A stretch of 64,000 nt of DNA from CALLPQ01 sp964479275 (GTDB taxonomy: Bacteria > Pseudomonadota > Alphaproteobacteria > Caulobacterales > Parvularculaceae): the NCBI GenBank assembly GCA_964479275.1, contig CAYZLR010000005.1, forward strand, positions 1 to 64,000, given 5' to 3'. Positions 7,966-16,750 of this stretch are shown one piece after another. Numbering within the stretch: the first letter of the stretch is position 1; every line of letters starts with the position of its first letter. Both the position numbers and the translations under genes were made by a program. The notes below the pieces were generated by a model. The model did not search any database. It was not told the DNA's origin and saw nothing but the letters and a program-made list of their open reading frames with translations.

Positions 7966-9960
7966 TTAACCGTGAAAAAAGTCAAAAATTCTTTGCGCGA
8001 GTGCGTCGGAAATACCTTCAACAGTCGCAAGATCTTTGGCCTTGGCCCGACTGATCGCTTTTGCAGAACCAAAGTGATTTAATAGGGCACGTTTGCGAGC
8101 CGCGCCAACCCCGGCTATTTCATCTAGTGGATTTGCACTTATTGCTTTTTTGCGTTTTCCTCTATGTGCGGAGATTGCATATCGATGTGCTTCGTCGCGC
8201 AATCTTTGTATGAAAAATAGGGCAGGGTCACGGGGGGGGATGAGGAACGGCTCTTGGCCCGGTAAAACGATTTGTTCTGCCATAGCCCCCATGGTTCTAT
8301 CAGAACTTTTTTGCCCTCGTTCATTGGTTTTTTTTGGTTTGGCTATGCTAATAATTGTCGGCAAGGGTAATTGATGTTGGTTTTCTTCCCTGCAAAGATT
8401 ATTATTCATGATTTCGCCAAGGCCTGCGTGTTCCAGAGCTTCCAATGCTGCTGATAACTGTCCTTTACCGCCATCTAGAATGATCATATCTGGCCATTGT
8501 TCAGTATCAAAATCATCTCTTTTCGCTCTGACAAAGCGGCGTGTTAAAACTTCTTTCATCATGGAGAAATCATCTCCTGATTTCGTGTTCTCGTCTTTAA
8601 AATTGAATTTCCGATATTGCTTTTTCTCAAACCCTTCTACACCTGCGACGATCATACCGCCAACAGCATGACTTCCTTGAATATGGGAATTGTCATAAAC
8701 TTCCACTCTCTTCAAATCCCCCTCATGTCCTGAGATTTTTGCCAATGCTTTCAAATTTTTAAGCTGACTGGCTGTTTCGGCCTGTTTTCGGCTCAACGCT
8801 TCATGAGCATTCATGATCGCGTTATCCATAATATTACGTTTTTCACCGCGTTCGGGCGTATGAATTTTTACTTTATAGTCAACTCTTAGACTTAAGGCAT
8901 CGATTAGTAACGGTTTTTGCGCGGGATTATGGCTCGTCAACAAAAGTGGTGGTGGTTCACGATTATCGTAAAATTGTGCAATGAAGGCGCTCAAAATATC
9001 TTCTATTTTTTCATCTTGATCATGACGGGGAAAATAGGAATGGTTGCCAAGATTTTGATAGGCTCGAAAGAAAAAGACCTGGATACAAGCTTTCCCTCCG
9101 TGCATTTGAGCTGCAAACACATCTGCTTGCTCAATAGTTTCAGTATTAATGTCTTGGCGCCCCTGAACATAGCTTAGTGCTCTGATACGATCCCTCAGTG
9201 CTGCAGCTTTTTCAAAATCAAGATTTTCCGAAGCTATCTCCATTTTTTTTGAGAGTTGTTTTTGGATACTACCATCTGACCCGTTCAAAAATTGACGTGC
9301 CTCTTTAACCAATTTTTTATAATCTTCTTCAGATATTAAATCGACGCACGGAGCCGAGCACCGTTTGATTTGATGGAGTAGACATGGCCTGGTCCGAGAT
9401 TCATAAACACTGTCATTACAAGAGCGCAACAAAAATGCTTTTTGTAGTGTATTAAGTGTTTCATTAACGGAGGTTGCAGACGCGAAAGGTCCGAAATAGT
9501 TTCCCGGGCGCTTGCGAGCACCGCGATGTTTGAGCAATTGCGGGCTTTTGTGGTCACTCGCGATTAATATATGGGGAAAGGATTTATCGTCACGCAGTAG
9601 AACATTGAAGCGTGGCTTAAGGGTCTTAATTAAATTTGCTTCTAGTAATAAGGCTTCAGTTTCAGTGCCCGTAACAATAAATTCCATAGACCGCGTTGCC
9701 GCAATCATGCGTTGAATGCGATTGGAATTTCTCTTCAGTTGCGTATAATTATCAACACGTTTTTTGAGATTTTTAGCCTTCCCAACATACAAAACCTCAC
9801 GGTTTTCTCCATACATGCGATAAACGCCCGGTTTACTAGGAAGGTTTTTTACATAATCAGCAATCAATAGAGCTCCCTTTAAATTAGGGAGCTTTTCACA
9901 ACTTACCTCGATACTTTGAGGTAAATTTTCAGATGATATGGGAGAGCCTGACTCATTCAT
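7966..9960 (-). CDS. uvrC: UvrABC excinuclease subunit C
   Basis: 664 residues, slightly longer than typical UvrC because of an N-terminal extension of about 30 residues. In order: GIY-YIG nuclease domain (about 38-120, Pro-Gly-Val-Tyr-Arg-Met and Leu-Tyr-Val-Gly-Lys-Ala-Lys-Asn-Leu), a UvrB-interacting UVR motif (about 235-270), the RNase H-like second nuclease with Asp-Asn-Ser-His and Ile-Leu-Asp-Gly-Gly-Lys-Gly-Gln, and helix-hairpin-helix repeats (from about 605). It makes the 3' and 5' incisions in nucleotide excision repair. It stands alone on the minus strand, facing the CinA-like gene. Confidence 0.97.
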   Translation of the reverse strand: MNESGSPISSENLPQSIEVSCEKLPNLKGALLIADYVKNLPSKPGVYRMYGENREVLYVGKAKNLKKRVDNYTQLKRNSNRIQRMIAATRSMEFIVTGTETEALLLEANLIKTLKPRFNVLLRDDKSFPHILIASDHKSPQLLKHRGARKRPGNYFGPFASATSVNETLNTLQKAFLLRSCNDSVYESRTRPCLLHQIKRCSAPCVDLISEEDYKKLVKEARQFLNGSDGSIQKQLSKKMEIASENLDFEKAAALRDRIRALSYVQGRQDINTETIEQADVFAAQMHGGKACIQVFFFRAYQNLGNHSYFPRHDQDEKIEDILSAFIAQFYDNREPPPLLLTSHNPAQKPLLIDALSLRVDYKVKIHTPERGEKRNIMDNAIMNAHEALSRKQAETASQLKNLKALAKISGHEGDLKRVEVYDNSHIQGSHAVGGMIVAGVEGFEKKQYRKFNFKDENTKSGDDFSMMKEVLTRRFVRAKRDDFDTEQWPDMIILDGGKGQLSAALEALEHAGLGEIMNNNLCREENQHQLPLPTIISIAKPKKTNERGQKSSDRTMGAMAEQIVLPGQEPFLIPPRDPALFFIQRLRDEAHRYAISAHRGKRKKAISANPLDEIAGVGAARKRALLNHFGSAKAISRAKAKDLATVEGISDALAQRIFDFFHG

Positions 9961-10054
9961 AATTTTAGTATAATATAGACAACCGGGCTTATGCTAGTCA
10001 TGAATGACAAACAGAGTAACCGTTGGGGAATGCGTGAGTAGATCAATGTGATAT

Positions 10055-10552
10055 ATGATGAATAACCATAAAAACATTATTTTAGTTACGATTTTTGGGG
10101 CCGTGGCTTTCATGGCGGCCAACGGCGTTCTATTCACGGTACATGATTACCGCGTGTCATTATTGAGCGCACAATGGCCTCAAACGAGCGCTACAATCCA
10201 TGAACCTGCCCACGAAGGATTGTTTAATCAGCTAAACACGAATTATATCTATCATTTTGCAGGGCTTAATCACCGTACACAGAAAGTTCGTTTTTTTACA
10301 AATCATCTATTTTTCAATCCTGGCTCATCAATTAAATACAGGCCTGGCGATGTTTTTACAGTTTATGTCAATCCTCAAAACCATGCTCAAGCTGTTATTG
10401 TTCGTGATAGTCATTTTTTGGGGTTCGTATTTTTTTTACTCATTGGAGCGGGGGGCTTTTTTATTAGCTTTGGGTGTTTGTTAAGATGCACGAGCGCTAT
10501 TGCGTCTTTAAATTCAATTGATCTAAAGCCCAGCAGGCAGTCTCAACAATAA
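10055..10552 (+). CDS. DUF3592-like small membrane protein
   Basis: 165 residues with a membrane helix near 8-28, a central beta-rich domain (about 40-115, with Tyr-Arg-Pro-Gly-Asp-Val-Phe-Thr-Val-Tyr-Val-Asn-Pro) and a second helix near 120-145. The Val-Tyr-Val-Asn-Pro pattern is typical of DUF3592 proteins, whose function is unknown. It is divergent from uvrC, and its 3' end overlaps the convergent queG by 56 bp, so the last 18 or so residues are encoded antisense to QueG. Confidence 0.7.
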   Translation: MMNNHKNIILVTIFGAVAFMAANGVLFTVHDYRVSLLSAQWPQTSATIHEPAHEGLFNQLNTNYIYHFAGLNHRTQKVRFFTNHLFFNPGSSIKYRPGDVFTVYVNPQNHAQAVIVRDSHFLGFVFFLLIGAGGFFISFGCLLRCTSAIASLNSIDLKPSRQSQQ

Positions 10553-11570
10553 CCGCATCCTCATCATTTTGATGCGTTTTCACGATTGGAATTATCGATT
10601 GGTCTGCCGAGTTACCCGCTGCAATTAACACATTGCGGATAAAACGATTCCGTCCAATACGTTTGATAGGTGATTTACGAAATAGCTTACGAAATGCTTC
10701 ATCATCCAGCAATAAGAGTGTCTTTAAATCGGGTGCAGCCAAACTATCTCTGGGTTTAAAATCCTCTTGTTTTGTGATTTGTGCATATTTATTCCAGGGA
10801 CAAACCGCAAGGCAATCATCGCATCCATAAATGCGATTTCCTATCGGTTTTCTAAATTCTTCCGGAATTGATCCCTTATGCTCAATGGTCAAATAGGAGA
10901 TACAACGCCGTGCATCGAGCTGGTAGGGAGCTGGAAACGCCTGTGTTGGACAGACATCAAGGCAATTTGAGCAGGATCCACAATGATCAGATGTTGGTGT
11001 ACCTGAGTTTAGATCCAAGGTTGTGAAAATTGATCCAATAAACAACCACGACCCAAACTCCCTCGAGACAAGGTTTGTGTGTTTACCCTGCCAGCCGAGG
11101 CCTGAGGCTTGTGCCAACGGTTTTTCCATAACCGGTGCCGTATCAACAAAAATTTTGACATCACAGCCATAAACTTCAACCATCCACCTGGCGATTTTTT
11201 TCAGTTTTTTCTTGATCAGATCATGATAATCATTATTTTGTGCGTATGCGGATATACTACCTTTAGATTTTTGCTGTAGTTGAGGCAATGGATTTTTTTC
11301 TGGGCCATAATTCATTCCGAGCATGATGATGGATTGAACTTCTGGCCATAGAGATTGAGGATTACTACGTTGTTCCTTGCGCTCTTCCATCCACGTCATG
11401 GAGCCATGATATTGATTACTCAGAAAATGATTTAACCGCTTCGGGAGAAGCGGGGAGTTTGAAAATTTTGATGCGTTACATATTTCAGCGACATCAAACC
11501 CAACTTCAAAAGCCTTTTGTTGAATTGCTTTTTCCCGTGATGCTTCATTAGGGTCAGGTTTATCCGCCAT
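10497..11570 (-). CDS. queG: epoxyqueuosine reductase
   Basis: 357 residues. QueG reduces epoxyqueuosine to queuosine in tRNA using cobalamin and two 4Fe-4S clusters. The two ferredoxin-like cysteine groups are present: Cys-Gly-Ser-Cys-Ser-Asn-Cys-Leu-Asp-Val-Cys-Pro and Cys-Asp-Asp-Cys-Leu-Ala-Val-Cys-Pro-Trp-Asn-Lys. A HEAT-like segment closes the protein (Val-Glu-Thr-Ala-Cys-Trp-Ala-Leu). It starts 2 bases after the stop of the GST gene, so the two are co-transcribed. The 3' end overlaps the convergent DUF3592 gene. Confidence 0.96.
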   Translation of the reverse strand: MADKPDPNEASREKAIQQKAFEVGFDVAEICNASKFSNSPLLPKRLNHFLSNQYHGSMTWMEERKEQRSNPQSLWPEVQSIIMLGMNYGPEKNPLPQLQQKSKGSISAYAQNNDYHDLIKKKLKKIARWMVEVYGCDVKIFVDTAPVMEKPLAQASGLGWQGKHTNLVSREFGSWLFIGSIFTTLDLNSGTPTSDHCGSCSNCLDVCPTQAFPAPYQLDARRCISYLTIEHKGSIPEEFRKPIGNRIYGCDDCLAVCPWNKYAQITKQEDFKPRDSLAAPDLKTLLLLDDEAFRKLFRKSPIKRIGRNRFIRNVLIAAGNSADQSIIPIVKTHQNDEDAVIVETACWALDQLNLKTQ

Positions 11571-11572
11571 TT

Positions 11573-12253
11573 TTAATAATCTAAATCACTGTAATGGCGT
11601 GCAGCCGGTAAGCCGGGCACACGCTCTTTTAAAAGTGACTGAAAAGAGGGGCGTGATTTGATTCGCACATACCATTCTTTGGCAAAATCATATTCTCTCC
11701 ACTGAATATGATCACAATATTCAAGGCAGGAAAGATGAGCGGCGCAAGAAAAATCAACTACACTCATTCGATCACCCGCAAGCCAATTTCGATTTTCACA
11801 AAGATAATTAATATAATCCATATGCCACTCGAGGGCAGTTCGCCCTAGTCGTAAAATTTCAGGATCTGGTTGACCCTGTCGGCGAAGTCGTTTTTCTATG
11901 GATTGAAAGGTGAGAAGCTTGCTGACTTCCACATCAAATTTAATATTAAACCATGATAACAATCGTCTTGTCTCAGCTCTTCCTGCAGATGTTGAAGGCA
12001 TTAGTGCTGGAATTGGATAGGCTTCTTCTAGATATTCGATAATTGCGCTTGATGGACAAACAGCAATTTCTCCTCCCGTTGGAGGTTCATCAATGAGAAC
12101 GGGAAGGGTGCCAGCTGGATTTATTACTAACAGATCTTCCTGATTATCACAGGGGTGGCTGACTTGCTCTTTAAAGTGCAAGTTTTTTTCCCATAACATC
12201 AATCGGATTTGCCTACCAAATGGATCAAATGCTTGATGGATGAGGGTTCTCAT
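11573..12253 (-). CDS. glutathione S-transferase family protein
   Basis: 226 residues. It has a thioredoxin-like N-terminal domain (about 1-78) with the cis-Pro region Pro-Ala-Gly-Thr-Leu-Pro-Val-Leu and Pro-Ser-Ser-Ala-Ile-Ile-Glu-Tyr-Leu-Glu, which binds glutathione, then an all-helical C-terminal domain. It lies directly upstream of queG; a GST-queG pair is frequent in alphaproteobacteria as far as I recall. The substrate cannot be predicted. Confidence 0.87.
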   Translation of the reverse strand: MRTLIHQAFDPFGRQIRLMLWEKNLHFKEQVSHPCDNQEDLLVINPAGTLPVLIDEPPTGGEIAVCPSSAIIEYLEEAYPIPALMPSTSAGRAETRRLLSWFNIKFDVEVSKLLTFQSIEKRLRRQGQPDPEILRLGRTALEWHMDYINYLCENRNWLAGDRMSVVDFSCAAHLSCLEYCDHIQWREYDFAKEWYVRIKSRPSFQSLLKERVPGLPAARHYSDLDY

Positions 12254-12523
12254 AAATGCTCAATAGTGTTGGTTTCATTTGTTGCTAGCGCTTTCTTTCT
12301 AAGGATTATTCTTGTTTTTGGAAACTAAAAACTGACCACATAGGTTGTATTTTCAGTATTTATCTGAAGCTTGGTATCGCGCAAAGCGTTATACCACCAT
12401 AGGATTTCTTCGTGTTTTCTGTGATTTTAAAAAAGTTCATATAATTATGTGCAAGATAGCCTTCAATTCAAGTTGGCCAGTAATTTGCTTGTAATGGTTT
12501 AAATTTCCCGAAATATACAATTT
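12254..12523. other. divergent intergenic region
   Basis: 270 bp between the leftward GST-queG pair and the rightward membrane-protein gene. It must hold both promoters. TGGTAT near 12373 and ATACCA near 12390 form an imperfect inverted repeat with a GC-rich centre; no clear promoter hexamers were identified. Confidence 0.35.
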
Positions 12524-13933
12524 ATGTACGCCAACGTAACAAAACCAAGTATCATTTTGAGACTGATCCGGTTCTTTTTCACATGGGAGAGCCCGACTTT
12601 AACGGCGATCTTGGTCATTTTAGCCGGTTTACCATTTATTATCCTTACTTTTCTTAGCCCTGTTTTGCTCAATCCTATACCATTAGAGCTCGTTCTTGGT
12701 GATTTGGCGGATGCACGCGCGTTAAAAGCAGGCACTCTCTCATTGATGGAGACAGAAAATCCGATAGCCTTAATATTTATCGCCGTTGCTGATATGTTTG
12801 GAGGGGAACCGGGCCGTGTAATGATTATTGCGCGAGCGATCTTAGCCCTTTTGATTTTGACGGGTTTTACCATTTTTACTAAATCACGCCTTCCGGTTTT
12901 AATAGCTGCATTTTTATCGGCGCTGATAACCGTTAATATCTTAAATCCTTATGTTTCACTACATAACATACCCTTTATACTTGCTTGCCTTTTATCTTTT
13001 GGATTTTTAGTCCCCCCGCAAATTAATTTGCAGGCACCAAAACCCTCTTATGCTTTTATTGGGGAAAGTATCATTGGTGCAGTTTTACTCATTGGGTTAT
13101 TTTTATCTGGTATAGTCATGCAAGTTGTAGCGTTTTTGGTTTTGACGCTTTCTGCTTTTATGGGAGGGCAGCGGCGAGGCATTCGGTATTTTGCTAGCTT
13201 AGTTTTTGTTTTTGTTATCTTGGCCGTTATTTCTATTCTGAAGCCAGAAGTAATAAATATTTTTGTTAATACCCCCTACGAAACGAGGATTATCAATATT
13301 CCAGATGGGAATTTAATGATGCTATCGGGGGGGAACGTAATTATTGCATTATCTTTTTTAGCATCGGTTTTGTTATTCGGGGCTAAAGCTAATGTGTATA
13401 CTTTGCTATATAACAGACCGGCAAAATCTGGAATTTTACTAGGTGCGTGTGCAGCTATAAGTGTGTTTTTTCTACTCGGGGTGCAGGTGGAAAATTCATT
13501 TAATAAACTCTACGCTCAATACTTGATTGAAGATAAAGTCGATAACATACAATTTGCGATGATCGATTTAAGCCATGAGTATGATCAAAACCATGCAACG
13601 CTTGGCACCTCTTTTCTCGATATATTCTTAACCAGAATGAAAATGTTAGAAAGGTTTCATACCAATAAGATTTCAATAATCACAAACACTGATATCGCCT
13701 GTATCTTGACCAATCCTAATAATGAAAAACCAAAAGAGCACCCATCTGATCGCTCGTGTTACGCAGATGGTTTGCGAGCTGTAAAATTTTCTGATATTGT
13801 CATCGTTCCGCGTTTCAAAATTAATCTTGAAACTGACCGTTTGATTGAACGTTCAGAGGGTATTCTCTATAGTGAATTTAAACATATTGAAAGTGATGAT
13901 ATGTGGGATATATGGCAACGTAAAAAAAATTAA
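12524..13933 (+). CDS. unrecognised polytopic membrane protein with soluble C-terminal domain
   Basis: 469 residues; I do not recognise the family. It shows about ten hydrophobic segments between residues 25 and 325 and then a hydrophilic domain of roughly 135 residues containing two cysteines (in Asp-Ile-Ala-Cys-Ile and Asp-Arg-Ser-Cys-Tyr) that could form a disulfide if this part is periplasmic. Topology and an early Asp-Ala-Arg-Ala-Leu motif faintly recall GT-C glycosyltransferases, but the match is too weak to call. No good ribosome binding site precedes the ATG. It is convergent with cysQ, with a 1-base gap, and two genes before the exopolysaccharide priming transferase. Confidence 0.7.
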   Translation: MYANVTKPSIILRLIRFFFTWESPTLTAILVILAGLPFIILTFLSPVLLNPIPLELVLGDLADARALKAGTLSLMETENPIALIFIAVADMFGGEPGRVMIIARAILALLILTGFTIFTKSRLPVLIAAFLSALITVNILNPYVSLHNIPFILACLLSFGFLVPPQINLQAPKPSYAFIGESIIGAVLLIGLFLSGIVMQVVAFLVLTLSAFMGGQRRGIRYFASLVFVFVILAVISILKPEVINIFVNTPYETRIINIPDGNLMMLSGGNVIIALSFLASVLLFGAKANVYTLLYNRPAKSGILLGACAAISVFFLLGVQVENSFNKLYAQYLIEDKVDNIQFAMIDLSHEYDQNHATLGTSFLDIFLTRMKMLERFHTNKISIITNTDIACILTNPNNEKPKEHPSDRSCYADGLRAVKFSDIVIVPRFKINLETDRLIERSEGILYSEFKHIESDDMWDIWQRKKN

Positions 13934-13934
13934 T

Positions 13935-14744
13935 CTATTTATTTTTAAATGGGTTATAGCCAAAGGCCATAAACTCTGGGTTATCGAACCCACGATTTTC
14001 TTTTTTATAGTACAAGCGCTCTCGCGAAGGATGAATTAATACGCAACCTCCTGCGGCTTCTAATATTGCTTGCCCTGCTGCGGTGTCCCATTCCATGGTC
14101 CGGCCCAGCCTGGGATATATATCGGCTTTCCCTTCTGCAATTCGGCAAAATTTTAACGATGATCCGGCGGTCACAAATTCCTTAATCGTCATTTCGGCTA
14201 GAACTGATTTTGTTTTTGCATTGCTATTCAAGCGACTTGTAATTGCAGTTACGGCAGCTTTAGTTGTTGCAGGATCAATATTTTTTACGGCAATGGATAC
14301 AGCCTCGGTATTAGCAGGTGCTTGTTTAAAAGCCTTTCCACAAACAGCATAATAGAGTTCATTTAAAACCGGCGCATAAATCACCCCCAAAACTGGAAAT
14401 TGATTTCGAATAAGGGCGATATTGACAGTAAATTCATCAGTGCGGTTGATGAAATCTCGTGTTCCATCCAGGGGATCAACAAGAAAAAACTCTGAGCCGA
14501 GAGACTGACCAATCTTTGTTATGTCACCTGAACTCGCGGCCTCTTCAGCCATGATTGGGATATCTGGTAAAATTTTACCAAGTTCTTCAATAATTATTTT
14601 TTCGGCGCGTTCATCGGCAATGGTGACAAATGTGCCATCGGCCTTAGTTCTTGAGATAAATTCTTGCTGATAAACATTAATAATTTCTCTTCCCGCTTTT
14701 ATGACAATAGCAAGTAATTTTTCTATCAATTGATGATCATTCAT
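13935..14744 (-). CDS. cysQ: 3'(2'),5'-bisphosphate nucleotidase
   Basis: 269 residues of the inositol monophosphatase superfamily. The metal-binding signature Val-Asp-Pro-Leu-Asp-Gly-Thr-Arg-Asp-Phe is present, as are Glu-Glu-Ala-Ala (metal ligand) and the C-terminal Glu-Trp-Asp-Thr-Ala-Ala-Gly. CysQ hydrolyses adenosine 3',5'-bisphosphate from sulfate assimilation or 4'-phosphopantetheine transfer. Asp-Gly-Thr-Arg-Asp-Phe rather than Asp-Gly-Thr-Xaa-Asn-Phe favours CysQ over SuhB. It is transcribed away from the polysaccharide genes. Confidence 0.92.
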   Translation of the reverse strand: MNDHQLIEKLLAIVIKAGREIINVYQQEFISRTKADGTFVTIADERAEKIIIEELGKILPDIPIMAEEAASSGDITKIGQSLGSEFFLVDPLDGTRDFINRTDEFTVNIALIRNQFPVLGVIYAPVLNELYYAVCGKAFKQAPANTEAVSIAVKNIDPATTKAAVTAITSRLNSNAKTKSVLAEMTIKEFVTAGSSLKFCRIAEGKADIYPRLGRTMEWDTAAGQAILEAAGGCVLIHPSRERLYYKKENRGFDNPEFMAFGYNPFKNK

Positions 14745-15047
14745 TTATCAAAAGTTCCTGAAACATAGGGTGTATTTTTAAAATAGCTTAGGATATGAGT
14801 TGACTGGTGTATTGGGTTGAGCTGTGAAAATGGGGGTGGTTGTTATTGGGTAACAGCCTTAAATTGTGCAGAAAATAACGATACTCACATGTTTTCTTTA
14901 CCTTATTGTCGGACTAATAAGGTATTGACTCCATTAATCATAGTGATGCCTTCAAAAAACTGGGATTTATCTCTCGTGTGAATATTGTAGAAGATTTAAA
15001 ATCTCCTTTTACCATCGACTAGACTAAAAATGAGTTAGGGACGCAGT
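14745..15047. other. divergent intergenic region with a palindromic element
   Basis: 303 bp between cysQ (leftward) and the priming transferase (rightward). It contains a 9-bp perfect inverted repeat at 14899-14924 (listed separately). No RNA gene or small ORF is evident. Confidence 0.45.
14899..14924. promoter_or_regulatory. 9-bp inverted repeat, possible operator
   Basis: TACCTTATT (14899-14907) and AATAAGGTA (14916-14924) are perfect complements separated by 8 bases. There is no trailing T-run, so an operator is more likely than a terminator. It lies about 125 bp before the priming-transferase start. Confidence 0.4.
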
Positions 15048-16577
15048 ATGATTGAGCCTAAAATAGGTGATCAGTCGGAAAATAGAGCAAGGGCCTCTCA
15101 AGCGGAAACTTCCGGGGAGACCCTAAACGAGGTATTTTCTGATTATTCTGACTTGGATACAGATGGGGTGCGTCAACGCAGAAGATTTGCGAGAGAGCTG
15201 TATGGCGATCTCGTTCAATTTTTTGATTTTCTCCTAATCATAGCGACTTCAATCATTATTGCGCATGTGTATCATCAAGGGCTCAATAATCTGGAATATG
15301 AATTCCAGCTCTATGCAACAGCAGGCATTATTGGGGCCACCGGGTTTTCCGCGGTTTCTCGCCGAGATGGGTATTATGAATTTGATCAATTGCTCACTTT
15401 GCGCGGTGCGATCCGCTCAATTTTCACGCAATGGTCAACTATCATTCTGGCTCTGTTAGCATTTGGCTTTGCGCTCAAAGTATCCCAGTCATATTCCCGG
15501 ATTTGGTTGTTTTCTTGGGGGATCATTACGCCGCTTTTTTTATTAACATCTCGCGTTATCGCGACATATAGCTTGAAGCGCACCACCAGTCATGATGGTG
15601 TTTTCTCCCGACGAATTGCCATTATTGGCGCAAATCCTTTAGCGGTTAAGCTCGCTGATAGGGCAGTTCATTCTAAAGATCCGGTGACTATTGTGGGTAT
15701 TTATGATCGTGAAAGCGGTCGGGTAGGGGCCGTAAAAGGACTTTATAGTGGCGGTAATTTGGAAGACCTTATCAGAGCGGCCCGCAATGATGAAGTTGAT
15801 GATATTATTGTAGCTATGGATACGACAAATTCAAAAGAGTTAAAAAAACTCATAGGTGTTTTGTCCACTTTGCCGGTTTCCATTGCTTTAGCCCCGAACG
15901 AAAATTGGCTTGATCATTCTGGCGGGGAGCTCATTCGCTCGGCTGATTCCCCACTGCTCAATTTGTATCGCCGCCCATTAGAGGGATGGGGAAGCATATT
16001 AAAAATGCTGGAAGACCGTATCCTCGGCTCTATTATATTGATTGCCGTAAGTCCGATCATGTTAATGTGCATCATCGCTGTGAAATTGCAGGGTAAAGGT
16101 CCTATCTTTTTCTCTCAACAGCGTCATGGATTTAACAATGAAGTTTTTAAGATTTATAAGTTTCGATCAATGACGGTCGCTGAAGATGGAGATGATATTG
16201 TTCAGGCCAAAAAAGGGGATGCGCGCGTTACGCCGATTGGTGCTTTCCTGCGGCGCTATTCTTTGGATGAATTACCGCAACTGATTAATGTGGTTAAAGG
16301 GGATATGTCGCTTGTCGGTCCACGTCCTCACGCCTTGGCCCACAATCATCAATATGCGCGTACTGTTGAAAATTATTCTGGCCGACACAAAGTTAAGCCA
16401 GGGATTACAGGGTGGGCGCAAGTGAGCGGATTTAGAGGCGAGACATCAGAAAACGAAATGATGGAAGATCGTGTGCGCTGTGATCTTGAATATATTGACA
16501 ATTGGTCGCTCTATTTCGACGCAAAAATTTTAGTATTCACCGTTGCTGCCGTTTTGTTCCCTAAGAATGCCCATTAA
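15048..16577 (+). CDS. undecaprenyl-phosphate sugar phosphotransferase (WcaJ/HfsE-type)
   Basis: 509 residues, the usual length for polyisoprenyl-phosphate hexose-1-phosphate transferases. Four membrane helices lie between about 60 and 175, a CoA-binding-like/Rossmann domain follows (about 185-300), then a membrane hairpin near 325-345 and the catalytic domain with Lys-Phe-Arg-Ser-Met, Leu-Asp-Glu-Leu-Pro-Gln-Leu and Gly-Asp-Met-Ser-Leu-Val-Gly-Pro-Arg-Pro. It transfers a sugar phosphate to undecaprenyl phosphate, the first step of exopolysaccharide or holdfast-type polysaccharide. No further glycosyltransferases lie nearby. Confidence 0.93.
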   Translation: MIEPKIGDQSENRARASQAETSGETLNEVFSDYSDLDTDGVRQRRRFARELYGDLVQFFDFLLIIATSIIIAHVYHQGLNNLEYEFQLYATAGIIGATGFSAVSRRDGYYEFDQLLTLRGAIRSIFTQWSTIILALLAFGFALKVSQSYSRIWLFSWGIITPLFLLTSRVIATYSLKRTTSHDGVFSRRIAIIGANPLAVKLADRAVHSKDPVTIVGIYDRESGRVGAVKGLYSGGNLEDLIRAARNDEVDDIIVAMDTTNSKELKKLIGVLSTLPVSIALAPNENWLDHSGGELIRSADSPLLNLYRRPLEGWGSILKMLEDRILGSIILIAVSPIMLMCIIAVKLQGKGPIFFSQQRHGFNNEVFKIYKFRSMTVAEDGDDIVQAKKGDARVTPIGAFLRRYSLDELPQLINVVKGDMSLVGPRPHALAHNHQYARTVENYSGRHKVKPGITGWAQVSGFRGETSENEMMEDRVRCDLEYIDNWSLYFDAKILVFTVAAVLFPKNAH

Positions 16578-16714
16578 CGATATTTTCTTAATTGAAAATT
16601 GCTTGAGACGGTTAAGCCGTACACATATAGCTGTATTCGCTGAAAATGATGCCATTCTCCTCTGTCAAAATACACATAACTTCGCTATATCAATCGTAAG
16701 AATTTAAAAAATAG

Positions 16715-16729
16715 CTGAGAATTTCTCAG
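16715..16729. promoter_or_regulatory. short inverted repeat before ugd
   Basis: CTGAGA (16715-16720) and TCTCAG (16724-16729) are complementary across three bases, ending about 20 bp before the ugd start and next to its ribosome binding site (GAGAGG). It could be an operator or a translation-modulating hairpin. Confidence 0.25.
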
Positions 16730-16750
16730 TTAAAAATTGAGAGGGTTTCC

